Assembly (NCBI GenBank): GCA_948823415.1
Contig: CAQKRU010000003.1
Location: 1 to 64,000, forward strand
Length of the DNA stretch: 64,000 bases
Direction of reading: 5' to 3'
From: an uncultured Eubacteriales bacterium
Lineage (GTDB): Bacteria; Bacillota; Clostridia; Oscillospirales; Acutalibacteraceae
The notes under the pieces are model-generated. The model saw nothing but the letters and a program-made list of their open reading frames with translations. It was not told where the DNA came from and made no database searches. Below are positions 32,840 through 40,763 of this stretch, piece after piece. Position numbers and translations under genes: made by a program. Within the stretch, counting starts at the first letter, position 1. Every line of letters starts with the position of its first letter.

Positions 32840-33491
32840 AATTAAATTAAATATTAAATATTCTTATATTTCAGCTATGAGAATTAAAAAAGAGCTTACT
32901 CTCTAAGTGAGGATGGCCTCTTTATTTATTTCCTATTCATAAAACGAAAAAATTTTTAGGCCGTTAACAAAAGTTAGCGGCTTTTTTAGAAATATCGATG
33001 AATTAAGGGTATTGCGTAAGATTTTTGCGCAGTGTTTTTTTGCGTTTGTTTCTCAAATTAAAATTAAAAGCTTCATAAACGGATTTATATCAACAATAAT
33101 CGGCAATCAATAAAGGACAGATTAACTGGAATAATTTGTATAAAATTGGGCGTAAATAAGCAATTGGTCAATTCGCAGTTGCAAAAAGCTTAAGAAATAT
33201 CAGATTATTGGGAGCTATGAGGATGCTTTGAATTTTTGCGGCATTTAGGAAGTCGGTAAAAACAAAATTTTTTAAGAAATTAATGTTTTTCCCTAGCTTT
33301 AGTTCTTCAAGGTCCAGCGCGGCGCTATTCGGATAGGGAGAGCTCGAGAGGGAATCGAAATCCCTCTCGGAACGTTTTTAATTACTTTTTTCGTTGCAAA
33401 AAGTGACGAATGCTCAGCCTTTTGGACGGCGCTGACTATAAAATTAGAGAAGACACATTTTATAATTGTACAAAGCTTAAATCTATATGTT
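32840..33491. other. 652-bp intergenic stretch
   Basis: Contains a terminator for the upstream pair (32960-32987) and a perfect 9-bp hairpin CGAGAGGGA / TCCCTCTCG (33345-33353, 33361-33369). The minus strand from about 33460 to 33322 stays open in one frame without a start or ribosome site and may be a decayed gene end. I see no intact gene. Confidence 0.55.
32960..32987 (+). terminator. Intrinsic terminator of the 31.7-32.8 kb pair
   Basis: Stem GCCGTTAAC / GTTAGCGGC (32960-32968, 32973-32981, one G-U), AAAA loop, six Ts. Confidence 0.85.
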
Positions 33492-36482
33492 TTAGTCGTC
33501 GATAACGTCTACGTTTACCTCATTATTATCGTCGTCGTCATTGTCGGTATTGGTTTCATTCAGACTTTTCTTTAGCCTCCTAGTAGGATTAACTTTTTTT
33601 GCTCTTTTCTTTATTGTTTTCGTTGTTTTCGTAGGACGGTTAACAAGCCGTTTTTTCTTACTTGTCGTTTTTTTCGGTTTGCTCTCTTCTTCATTATTGG
33701 CATTGTTATTCTGATCTACATCGTCATCGTCGTTACCATTTATAACGTCGCTTTTTATCTCTTGAGTATCTTTACTATCGTCAATATCATCTTTTTCGTC
33801 ATTGTTATTCAAGTCATCACTTTTACTTTCACTGCTTGCAACTTCTTTGTTACTCTTGTTGTCGTTATCTTTAGTATCAATTGAATGGAGTTTTCCCTTA
33901 TAAATATATGACACGCCAGTATTTTCATCTATAATTAATTCGTCTGCATTAAGCTCCACTTTATTGAGATCACTCATATAATACCGCCATTCATCTCTTA
34001 GATCCTTAAAAGCAAAATGTCCAATCGTAGCCTTTTTACAAATTAGAGGTGCATTAAATTTTTCAAGGTTTTTGGTCAACGCAAACGCTTGTTCACCCAC
34101 ATAAAATGTTTCACAATTTTCCGGGCAAGTAACACTTTTCATATTAGAACACTCAAAAAATGCTTCTTTTTCCAAAATTAATTCATCTACGTTTTCTGGA
34201 AACTCTAACGATCCTAAATTTATGCAACTAGCAAAAGCACCTTCTCCGATATTTATTTTATTATACTTGCTTTTCGTATTAAAAATTATATCCTCAAGTG
34301 TATTCATATATCTAAAAGTGTTAGACTCTATAGTTATATTCTCTTGCCCACCCTCAAAAATTATTTTCTTAAGTTTTCTCATATGTCGAGCGTAATTATC
34401 CCGATTACCGTAGAAGTCTTCAGGTAACGAACATATAGTAATATTTTTTGCATCTTCTGCTATTGTTACTTTTTCTAAATCCTTATTAAAACCAAATCGA
34501 TTTGCTAGACAAATTTTCTCAACTGAAAACTTGTTTCCGTTTTCATCAAATACTTCTCCATGTATCGTGATATCTTTTACATTTCTTTTATACAAAAATG
34601 GATAAAAAACACCATTATCATCAGAATAATATGCGTTTTCATCATTATCAAATAGAATACTTTGGGGTAAATTCGCATACTTTTTCTTATGCCGAATATC
34701 ATCAGTGGCTTTTCTTATTAAAAAGGTGTTTAGTTTGCTTTTTGATTTAGGTTGTAATTTATCCCAATCTCTATTATTGTGTTTTAGATCACTTACAAGT
34801 TCAAAGCACTTGTCAATACCAAAATATGTCTTGCCTTTAAAATCTTCTACTATGTTCTCGTTGATAAGTATAAACTTTAATGCTTGTTCAAGTTCAAACC
34901 TTTTGTTACATCCAGAATTGTAGACATTGTTTCGTTGGTAAATTTTTGAAAATGTAAAAAATTCAGATTTAGGCATAGGCTCGCCATCATATTTAAATAA
35001 TAAACCATTGTCACTAATAGCAATATCAATCTTATTTGGGTCCATATTATCATATTTTTCATACTCTTTTAAAAATTTGTCTACTTTATCTTTTTCCGCC
35101 TTAGGAAGGTTTTCCAAAGCATCTTGGTTTTCCTCAAGCGTATCATTAATTTCTTCAAGAAGTTTTGCGGAAAGTTGTTCCATTGGGTTTTCGTTCAAAA
35201 CTAGACACTTTAGAGCTTTGCTTAAATACCTAGCGTTTTTAGGAAAATAGCCAAGGCCACTTTCTTGGAATTTATTCACAAATGCAAAAAAATTAGATTC
35301 AGTCATAGGTTCATAATTCTTATCATGATTCTTACTATATTCATATACTGTCTCATTGTCGTCAATCTTAATACGAATCCATACCGGATCTATATTGTTC
35401 AAGTCTATTCTGTCATTTTTTTCTCCATCATCATAATTATCGTTATTATTACTGTTGGCTGTTTCCATAGCTTTTTTCGTAGCCATTGAGGTTTGATTTT
35501 CATCGCTACTGCTATTGTCGCTGCCTGCTGTGTTTTTGTCGTCGGTAACGCTGACGGTTGTCTCATTATTATCGTTGTCATCATCGTCGACATTGGTTTC
35601 ATTTAGATGTTCCTCTGTCTCAGTAGAAGTAGAATTAACCTTTTTTGCTTTATTACGACGTTTAAAACGCCTTTTTTTCTTACGTGTCGTTTTTTCCGTT
35701 GTCGGTTTGCTATCTTCTTCATTATTACCATCACTATTCTGGTTTATATTGTCCTCATCTATGTTATTATTTTCTGCTCCATCATCATAATCATTGTCAT
35801 TACTATTCGTAGCCATTGAGATTTGATTTTCATCGCCACTGCTATTATCTGTGCTTGATGTGTTTTTGTCGTCGGTAACGCTGATGGTTGTCTCATTATT
35901 ATCGTTGTCATCATCGTCGATATTGGTTTCATTTAGATTTTCCTCTGCCTCAGTAGAAGTAGAATTAACCTTTTTTGCTTTATTACGACGTTTAAAACGC
36001 CTTTTTTTCTTACTTGTCGTTTTTTTCGTTGTCGGTTTGCTCTCTTCTTCATTATTAGCATCGTTATCGTCATTTTCTGATGATGACCCTTTGCCTGTTT
36101 GTGATGTACCGGGTTTTCCGCCCGTTCCTTTCCTACCATTTCTAGCTGCAAAGGATTCTAGGCCCATTCCAGCAAACATGGAAAAAGCCATAATTCCAAG
36201 ACCGAGCAGTGGTTTAATTGCAATTCCCCGGCCACCGCTGACATTTGCCAAATCTTCGTCAGATAATTCTTTTAGCATTTCTTTCTCATACTCGAGCAGC
36301 TCTTGTGCCGAAAAGTCCACATTAAACTTCTTCATAAGCGGCATTATTTCTTCGCAAATTAACTGTCTTAAATCTTCCTCATTTGCGATTTCCTTCGCCT
36401 TATCTTCGATTCTTTCTTTCGATTTAGGATCCGAAAGTATTTGCCGATAAAATTCCTCGATTTCTTTTTTTCTATCTTCCAT
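33492..36482 (-). CDS. Nif11-type leader fused to a large BspA-like leucine-rich-repeat protein
   Basis: 996 residues. Residues 1-86 look like a Nif11-class peptide leader: Phe-Tyr-x-x-Ile-Leu-Ser-Asp-Pro, Phe-Asn-Val-Asp-Phe-Ser-Ala-Gln-Glu-Leu, then Leu-Ser-Asp-Glu-Asp-Leu-Ala-Asn-Val-Ser-Gly-Gly (73-84). A hydrophobic segment (88-112) follows the Gly-Gly. Then two near-identical 110-residue blocks (about 143-252, 253-337) with the basic patch KKKRRFKRRNKAKK and acidic tracts, a duplicated domain of about 115 residues (366-480, 481-592), leucine-rich repeats of the BspA kind (about 635-830) and a third degenerate basic/acidic block (929-996). No Sec signal at the very N-terminus. AGGAGGAGG precedes the ATG. 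Such a leader would normally be cut by a C39-peptidase ABC exporter, none of which lies in this window. Confidence 0.78.
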   Translation of the reverse strand: MEDRKKEIEEFYRQILSDPKSKERIEDKAKEIANEEDLRQLICEEIMPLMKKFNVDFSAQELLEYEKEMLKELSDEDLANVSGGRGIAIKPLLGLGIMAFSMFAGMGLESFAARNGRKGTGGKPGTSQTGKGSSSENDDNDANNEEESKPTTKKTTSKKKRRFKRRNKAKKVNSTSTEAEENLNETNIDDDDNDNNETTISVTDDKNTSSTDNSSGDENQISMATNSNDNDYDDGAENNNIDEDNINQNSDGNNEEDSKPTTEKTTRKKKRRFKRRNKAKKVNSTSTETEEHLNETNVDDDDNDNNETTVSVTDDKNTAGSDNSSSDENQTSMATKKAMETANSNNNDNYDDGEKNDRIDLNNIDPVWIRIKIDDNETVYEYSKNHDKNYEPMTESNFFAFVNKFQESGLGYFPKNARYLSKALKCLVLNENPMEQLSAKLLEEINDTLEENQDALENLPKAEKDKVDKFLKEYEKYDNMDPNKIDIAISDNGLLFKYDGEPMPKSEFFTFSKIYQRNNVYNSGCNKRFELEQALKFILINENIVEDFKGKTYFGIDKCFELVSDLKHNNRDWDKLQPKSKSKLNTFLIRKATDDIRHKKKYANLPQSILFDNDENAYYSDDNGVFYPFLYKRNVKDITIHGEVFDENGNKFSVEKICLANRFGFNKDLEKVTIAEDAKNITICSLPEDFYGNRDNYARHMRKLKKIIFEGGQENITIESNTFRYMNTLEDIIFNTKSKYNKINIGEGAFASCINLGSLEFPENVDELILEKEAFFECSNMKSVTCPENCETFYVGEQAFALTKNLEKFNAPLICKKATIGHFAFKDLRDEWRYYMSDLNKVELNADELIIDENTGVSYIYKGKLHSIDTKDNDNKSNKEVASSESKSDDLNNNDEKDDIDDSKDTQEIKSDVINGNDDDDVDQNNNANNEEESKPKKTTSKKKRLVNRPTKTTKTIKKRAKKVNPTRRLKKSLNETNTDNDDDDNNEVNVDVIDD
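35472..36056 (-). repeat. Tandem 330-bp coding repeat in the Nif11-leader protein
   Basis: Codons 143-227 (36056-35802) and 253-337 (35726-35472) encode almost the same residues, 110 codons apart. Each has a Lys/Arg patch followed by an Asn/Asp/Glu tract. A weaker third copy is at codons 929-996. Confidence 0.85.
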
Positions 36483-36512
36483 AAAAATCCTCCTCCTTTT
36501 TAATTTGCATAT

Positions 36513-36541
36513 ATTATACTATAAACAAAATGAAAAGTCAA
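36513..36541 (-). promoter_or_regulatory. Promoter of the Nif11-leader protein gene
   Basis: Minus strand TTGACT (36541-36536), 17-bp spacer, TATAAT (36518-36513), about 30 bp before the ATG. Confidence 0.75.
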
Positions 36542-36923
36542 ATATTTTTCCTAAAATATAAGAATAAGTATCTGTGTTTTTGTCTTAATTCACTAATTTT
36601 TCGTGTTTGCTAAGATGTAGATCGTTTTCCAAATTTAATGCCCCTCCTAAAATGTTTGTACAAAATGCGCCGATTCTTGGTTGCCATGTGGCCAACTTTT
36701 CGCTCTGTAAAACTGAACAATCTGGTACTAATAAAACGTTTTATGTTCATTTTTGTGTAACGACAAAAAACAAACCAATAAAACTTGGCATCGATTTAAA
36801 TTCGGTACCAGGAGGTGTGGTTCTGCTCCATTAGGATATGAAGTTTTATAATTAAGGTAACTATTATAGGCAATTCACAGGTTTAGCTGAGTAACAAAAT
36901 TTTAGCAAGATTATGGGAAAGAA

Positions 36924-36952
36924 TTGATTTTTAAATAGCTTTGTGCTATAAT
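36924..36952 (+). promoter_or_regulatory. Promoter of the ubiquitin-like pair
   Basis: TTGATT (36924-36929), 17-bp spacer, TATAAT (36947-36952). The start codon is about 155 bp further, so the leader is long. Confidence 0.7.
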
Positions 36953-37108
36953 TCACCCAAATATTAGGGGGAGTTGATTGAGAAAAAGAAAAACAGAAAT
37001 TTAAATGAGGGAGTGTCTGAAAAAGCTAATTAAAATACGGAAAAACAAATTAATTTAGGTTTAAGCAATGGATTATTCAAAATTTGTATCAAAAAAGGAG
37101 AAATAAAA

Positions 37109-37780
37109 ATGAAAAATATCTTAAAAATCAAGAAACTTTCTTCAGCATTGTTAGTTGGAACTATTGTGATAGGAAGCAGCTCTATGACTGTAAAGGCTGC
37201 GTATAAAGGAAGCCCTAGTATGACAATCTATAATTTAGCCTCTGGAGCAAACCCTGAAGGCCATAATTACAAAGATATTCCTATTTTAGAGTTTAGTGAG
37301 GAAACCGGGGAAAGTAGAATAACAATTGAGAGCTATGAAAATTCTGATGATAGCGTTGAACGTTTTGCCGAAGGAAACGGGGAATGGTTTATTTTTAATG
37401 GGAAAAAGATACCGAAATCCACTCGTATTGGGGATGTACACCCAAATGGAAGTAATATGCTTATTGTTGTTAACGGAAACCCCGATAAGCCTGCTGATGA
37501 AGTTTGGGAAGAGACCGAGTACGACAGAGGTCAAATACTAGTAAATAAAAAACGTGTTGATCTTGACAGTAAAGAGGAAGAAAAACTGGGAGAGGATAAC
37601 GTATATCGGAAGGAACCAATATATGAATATCCTTATCTAAAAACAGGTAAACATCAAGTTAGGTTTATTAATGGCCAGAGAGTGGACGAAGACAAAAATT
37701 TTGGAGATTATGAAAACGTAAATGGAGATAATAGCGTTATTGTTTATACTAGTAATGATCCAAACGCTCTTCCACAATAA
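37109..37780 (+). CDS. Secreted protein with two ubiquitin-like (beta-grasp) domains, paralogue 1
   Basis: 223 residues. Signal peptide (about 1-31, Lys-Lys-Leu-Ser-Ser-Ala-Leu-Leu-Val-Gly-Thr, cut after Val-Lys-Ala-Ala). Domain 1 (about 57-122) and domain 2 (about 141-214) each carry the ubiquitin pattern of beta3 to beta5: Phe-Ile-Phe-Asn-Gly-Lys-Lys-Ile ... Arg-Ile-Gly-Asp-Val ... Met-Leu-Ile-Val-Val, and Val-Arg-Phe-Ile-Asn-Gly-Gln-Arg-Val ... Phe-Gly-Asp-Tyr ... Ser-Val-Ile-Val-Tyr. Compare ubiquitin Leu-Ile-Phe-Ala-Gly-Lys-Gln-Leu ... Leu-Ser-Asp-Tyr ... Leu-His-Leu-Val-Leu. There is no terminal Gly-Gly, so conjugation is not implied. The fold is inferred by eye. AAAGGAGA precedes the ATG. 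Confidence 0.65.
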   Translation: MKNILKIKKLSSALLVGTIVIGSSSMTVKAAYKGSPSMTIYNLASGANPEGHNYKDIPILEFSEETGESRITIESYENSDDSVERFAEGNGEWFIFNGKKIPKSTRIGDVHPNGSNMLIVVNGNPDKPADEVWEETEYDRGQILVNKKRVDLDSKEEEKLGEDNVYRKEPIYEYPYLKTGKHQVRFINGQRVDEDKNFGDYENVNGDNSVIVYTSNDPNALPQ

Positions 37781-37876
37781 AAAATTTAAAAAAGTATTTA
37801 TGGTTAATACCCCATTTGCAAAGCGTTTTGCTTAGCAGAACGGGAGCCGACATCAATTTATAAAGGAGAAATAAAA

Positions 37877-38578
37877 ATGAAAAATATGTTAGGAATAAAG
37901 AAGATTTCATCGATACTGTTAGTTGGAACTATGGCGGTAGGAAGCAGTGCTATGGGTGCAAAAGCTTCAAACAATAATTATTGGCGTTCTAAAAATAATT
38001 ACATGTTTTATGACCCTAATGACCCAAATGAGCCCTTTCAAGTCCATGGCTTTGGCAGAATTGATAAGAATGAACTTATAAAAAACTCAGTACTTCAGGG
38101 GGAAGAAGAGGAGCTGAAATATTATCAAAACGGAAAAGAGATAAGCCCATATACTTATACTGAGAAAGTAACAGGATCTGACGATATGCTTATTGTTACC
38201 AATGACACAGACAGACCTAAAGATAAAGTTTATGAGGAAACAAAAAAAGCAATAACGGAAAGAAAAGAAGTAGATCTTACTGTACTTAATAAAGATACGA
38301 AAGAGACAAAAAGCTACACTCTAGATGTTTCGCCATACGAAAGTATGGATGATGTCTCGGACAGTTTTTTAACCGACAAATATGGTAAAAAATATCCATC
38401 GTATTACTTTTCTTATAACGGTTTATATACTGATACAGGTCTTAAAGCAAGCGATGTGGATACTAATAAATATGGGAATATAAATATAGGCATAGGCTCT
38501 CATGATTCTGAGGAAGAGGAAGATAATTCCAATATTGTTGATTATTATTGTAACTGTTTAACACAGAAGAAGGGGTAA
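37877..38578 (+). CDS. Secreted protein with two ubiquitin-like (beta-grasp) domains, paralogue 2
   Basis: 233 residues. Signal peptide (about 1-31) is near-identical to that of the preceding gene. Domain 2 (about 132-206) follows ubiquitin almost end to end: Tyr-Thr-Leu-Asp-Val-Ser-Pro-Tyr-Glu-Ser-Met-Asp-Asp-Val against Ile-Thr-Leu-Glu-Val-Glu-Pro-Ser-Asp-Thr-Ile-Glu-Asn-Val, then Tyr-Phe-Ser-Tyr-Asn-Gly ... Lys-Ala-Ser-Asp-Val ... Ile-Asn-Ile-Gly-Ile. Domain 1 (about 62-108) keeps Tyr-Gln-Asn-Gly-Lys-Glu-Ile. An acidic tail ends Tyr-Tyr-Cys-Asn-Cys. The inter-domain linker (Pro, Lys/Asp, Glu-Glu) is shared with paralogue 1. Same ribosome site AAAGGAGA. Confidence 0.66.
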   Translation: MKNMLGIKKISSILLVGTMAVGSSAMGAKASNNNYWRSKNNYMFYDPNDPNEPFQVHGFGRIDKNELIKNSVLQGEEEELKYYQNGKEISPYTYTEKVTGSDDMLIVTNDTDRPKDKVYEETKKAITERKEVDLTVLNKDTKETKSYTLDVSPYESMDDVSDSFLTDKYGKKYPSYYFSYNGLYTDTGLKASDVDTNKYGNINIGIGSHDSEEEEDNSNIVDYYCNCLTQKKG

Positions 38579-38600
38579 GGGTTTACATCAGGAAATATTA

Positions 38601-38633
38601 AAGGCGGTAGCATAAAAACTACCGCCCTTTTTA
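38601..38633 (+). terminator. Terminator of the ubiquitin-like pair
   Basis: Perfect stem GGCGGTAG / CTACCGCC (38603-38610, 38619-38626), 8-base loop, five Ts. Confidence 0.88.
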
Positions 38634-38710
38634 TTATCGTAATAATTTTTAAAAATACTAACAATTACATCCAAAAGTATTGGTACGAAGTATAACTACC
38701 AGCTTCAGAT

Positions 38711-39187
38711 CTATTTTTCTGGGAATTCAACTTCTATGTTGTTAAGATTATTTTCTTTATCGCAGTCATCATCATAATACTTTTCCATAGCTCGTGCTTG
38801 CGAACGTTTAATTTCGGATTCAAGTTCTTTGATTAATTTATTAGAGTCACTGAGAACTTTTGTTCTTATTAGATCTTTTTCATTTTCGGAGGCGGAGTTC
38901 CACCTGTTACCGGATGCAAATTTTTCGCTTAAAAATTCAGCATTTAATTTTATACAGGACTCCTTGTAAGTAGGATCGAGTTTTTCAAATTTTTCATTTT
39001 GCTTTTGATTTAAAGGTGACAAATACAAATTTTTTGCAATAGATCTTATTTTATCTGGATCTTCTGGCAAACTAGCACTTACGGTATGGCCGATTAATGG
39101 ACACAAAAATGAAAGAACACACCCAAACAAGATGGCCTTAACCGAAATTTTCTTTTTCACATTTAAACTTGACATACTTTTTTTCAT
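38711..39187 (-). CDS. Secreted helical protein with C-terminal DDCD motif (family L1)
   Basis: 158 residues. N-terminus Met-Lys-Lys-Ser-Met-Ser-Ser-Leu-Asn with Lys-Lys-Lys-Ile and a hydrophobic signal segment (about 14-37), shared with the two genes to the right. The mature part is helical and charged. The C-terminus is Tyr-Tyr-Asp-Asp-Asp-Cys-Asp-Lys-Glu-Asn-Asn-Leu-Asn-Asn-Ile-Glu-Val-Glu-Phe-Pro-Glu-Lys. No family recognised. ATG 39187 follows TTAGGAGA. Confidence 0.7.
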   Translation of the reverse strand: MKKSMSSLNVKKKISVKAILFGCVLSFLCPLIGHTVSASLPEDPDKIRSIAKNLYLSPLNQKQNEKFEKLDPTYKESCIKLNAEFLSEKFASGNRWNSASENEKDLIRTKVLSDSNKLIKELESEIKRSQARAMEKYYDDDCDKENNLNNIEVEFPEK

Positions 39188-39212
39188 AACATTATCTCCT
39201 AATAGGTTTTAT

Positions 39213-40055
39213 TTAATCCAAAAATGTATCCCAATACGGGTCTTTTGCGATACCTTCACAGTCCCAATCAACATATTTAGAAGCCTGCTCATTTAATTCA
39301 TTAATATTTTCTTTAAAATATTGATTTTCTTTAGCAATTTTTAAATCATATTCATTTTGTGCTTTGGTGTTATCTTCTTCAAGCTTTTTACGCGCGTTTT
39401 CTAAGCGTTCTTCTTTTTTCTTTGGAGAAAGCTTTTTACCATTATTTATTGCTTCTACGGACTGATTATATTCCTCGTTGTTATTGTATAACCCCAACTG
39501 TAAATCTCGGTCTAGCTGGGATTTATTTTCCAAATTCTCATAAAGCATAGCTGCATAATCTTCATCGTATGATGGGTAATCCCCGCCATGCATCCTTGTT
39601 TGCAGCCTTACTTCTTTATTGAACTCATTAACCTTATCGTTAAAGCTATTAATTTCGTCAATATACCTCTGTTTTTCTTTGAGCAAACCATTGCCAAAAT
39701 TTTTGAAAACAGTTTCTGCCTCATCTCTTTTAGATGGAGGAATATAGTTTCCTAAATTCTTGTGTGTTTCATCGTATATATTATAAACATTTTGGTAATG
39801 CTTCGAAAATGATTGTTGAACCTCATCTTTAGCGTTTGGGTAACATCCGAAGCCTGCAATATCTGGGAGGTCCTCATTGGCGATTATAGCTAATGTAGCG
39901 AAATGAAGTGAGTTATCTTTGCTATTACGATTAAAAGACGCGAAAACGCGATTATCACAACAAGTTGTAGTTGAGGCTAAGATTGAAAGCCCAAACAAAA
40001 TGGCTTTAACCAAAATTTTCTTTTTTGCATTTAAACTTGGTGTACTTTTTTTCAT
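39213..40055 (-). CDS. Secreted coiled-coil-like protein (family L2)
   Basis: 280 residues from ATG 40055, after TTAGGAGA. Same signal region as its neighbours (Met-Lys-Lys-Ser-Thr-Pro-Ser-Leu-Asn-Ala-Lys-Lys-Lys-Ile). The mature part is long, helical and rich in Glu, Lys, Asn and Tyr, compatible with coiled coil over about 70-260. Its end, Val-Asp-Trp-Asp-Cys-Glu-Gly, is a distant echo of the DDCD motif. Function unknown. Confidence 0.7.
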   Translation of the reverse strand: MKKSTPSLNAKKKILVKAILFGLSILASTTTCCDNRVFASFNRNSKDNSLHFATLAIIANEDLPDIAGFGCYPNAKDEVQQSFSKHYQNVYNIYDETHKNLGNYIPPSKRDEAETVFKNFGNGLLKEKQRYIDEINSFNDKVNEFNKEVRLQTRMHGGDYPSYDEDYAAMLYENLENKSQLDRDLQLGLYNNNEEYNQSVEAINNGKKLSPKKKEERLENARKKLEEDNTKAQNEYDLKIAKENQYFKENINELNEQASKYVDWDCEGIAKDPYWDTFLD

Positions 40056-40113
40056 AAAATTATCTCCTAACAAAATTTAAAAATTTCAACTCACTAAAAA
40101 ATAATAATTATAT
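39990..40113 (-). repeat. 124-bp repeat, copy 1 (5' region and signal-peptide codons of L2)
   Basis: Differs from 40600-40723 at only 4 of 124 positions. It covers the upstream AT-rich leader, ribosome site and first 22 or so codons. Confidence 0.9.
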
Positions 40114-40125
40114 TAACCGGTAGGT

Positions 40126-40665
40126 CTATTTCTTTACTGGATATTCAACCTGTACACGGTTCAAATTGAGTTCTTTATCGCAATCGTCATCACGATATTC
40201 TTTATGATTCCTAGCTCTCTCTTGTAATTTTTTAAGTTCATCGTTGTATTTTTGCTGTGCAGCCTTCCAATCAGAATTTACACTGTGCCCATATTTTTTA
40301 AAGTAGTCTAACTTCCAATCAGAATTTGCACTGCGCCCATATTCTTTAGGGGAGGCTAAATATTGATACTCCATATTCAATATCTCAAAATGTTTTTTTG
40401 CACATTCAATCTTTGCGGATATCTCGTCATTTTTGTAGTCAGGATCCAAAGTCTCAAAGAATTCATGCTGCGCTGAGTTTTTAGAATATTCATATTCTGC
40501 AAATCCCTTCATTTGCTCGTCGTCTTTTGGAAACGGTGCATCATACATTGCCGGGCTGGCGACGTTATTAAACATTAACGCAGGGCACAAAATTGCACAC
40601 CCAAACAAAATGGCCTTAGCCAAAATTTTCTTTTTTGCATTTAAACTTGACGTACTTTTTTTCAT
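40126..40665 (-). CDS. Secreted helical protein with C-terminal DDCD motif (family L3)
   Basis: 179 residues from ATG 40665. Signal region as in families L1 and L2. An internal repeat of about 15 residues (Lys-x-Tyr-Gly-x-Ser-x-Asn-Ser-Asp-Trp-Lys) occurs twice near 105-140. The C-terminus Tyr-Arg-Asp-Asp-Asp-Cys-Asp-Lys-Glu-Leu-Asn-Leu-Asn-Arg-Val-Gln-Val-Glu-Tyr-Pro matches that of L1 closely, although the centres differ. Confidence 0.7.
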   Translation of the reverse strand: MKKSTSSLNAKKKILAKAILFGCAILCPALMFNNVASPAMYDAPFPKDDEQMKGFAEYEYSKNSAQHEFFETLDPDYKNDEISAKIECAKKHFEILNMEYQYLASPKEYGRSANSDWKLDYFKKYGHSVNSDWKAAQQKYNDELKKLQERARNHKEYRDDDCDKELNLNRVQVEYPVKK

Positions 40666-40723
40666 AAAATTATCTCCTAACAAAATTTAAAAATTTCAAC
40701 TCACTAAAAAATAATAATTATAT
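40600..40723 (-). repeat. 124-bp repeat, copy 2 (5' region and signal-peptide codons of L3)
   Basis: Near-identical partner of 39990-40113. Homology ends abruptly in the mature-protein region, so only the export cassette was copied or homogenised. Confidence 0.9.
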
Positions 40724-40763
40724 CAAACGGCAGGTTGATTTTTAACAATACTGTTATCACTAC

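Larger units (their letters stand above)
36483..37108. other. 626-bp divergent intergenic region
   Basis: Holds promoters for both flanking genes and otherwise AT-rich DNA. A 75-codon open frame at 36607-36834 (+) has no ribosome site or family likeness and I do not call it a gene. Confidence 0.55.

Noticed and set aside
33345..33369. Perfect 9-bp hairpin as a terminator
   Set aside because: The T run begins five bases after the stem and no gene on the plus strand ends nearby, so its role is unclear.
35400..36060. CRISPR-like repeat pattern
   Set aside because: The repeats are 330-bp in-frame coding duplications in one long protein, with no short regular spacers.
35851..36450. 199-codon open frame opposite the Nif11-leader protein
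   Set aside because: Shadow of the coding strand; its Ser/Leu-rich sequence mirrors Glu/Asp/Lys codons of the real gene.
36607..36834. 75-codon open frame on the plus strand
   Set aside because: No ribosome site, no signal peptide or family likeness, and it sits in a divergent promoter region.
37109..38578. Ubiquitin conjugation system (E1/E2 or JAB protease) next to the ubiquitin-like proteins
   Set aside because: No such gene is visible nearby and the domains lack a terminal Gly-Gly.
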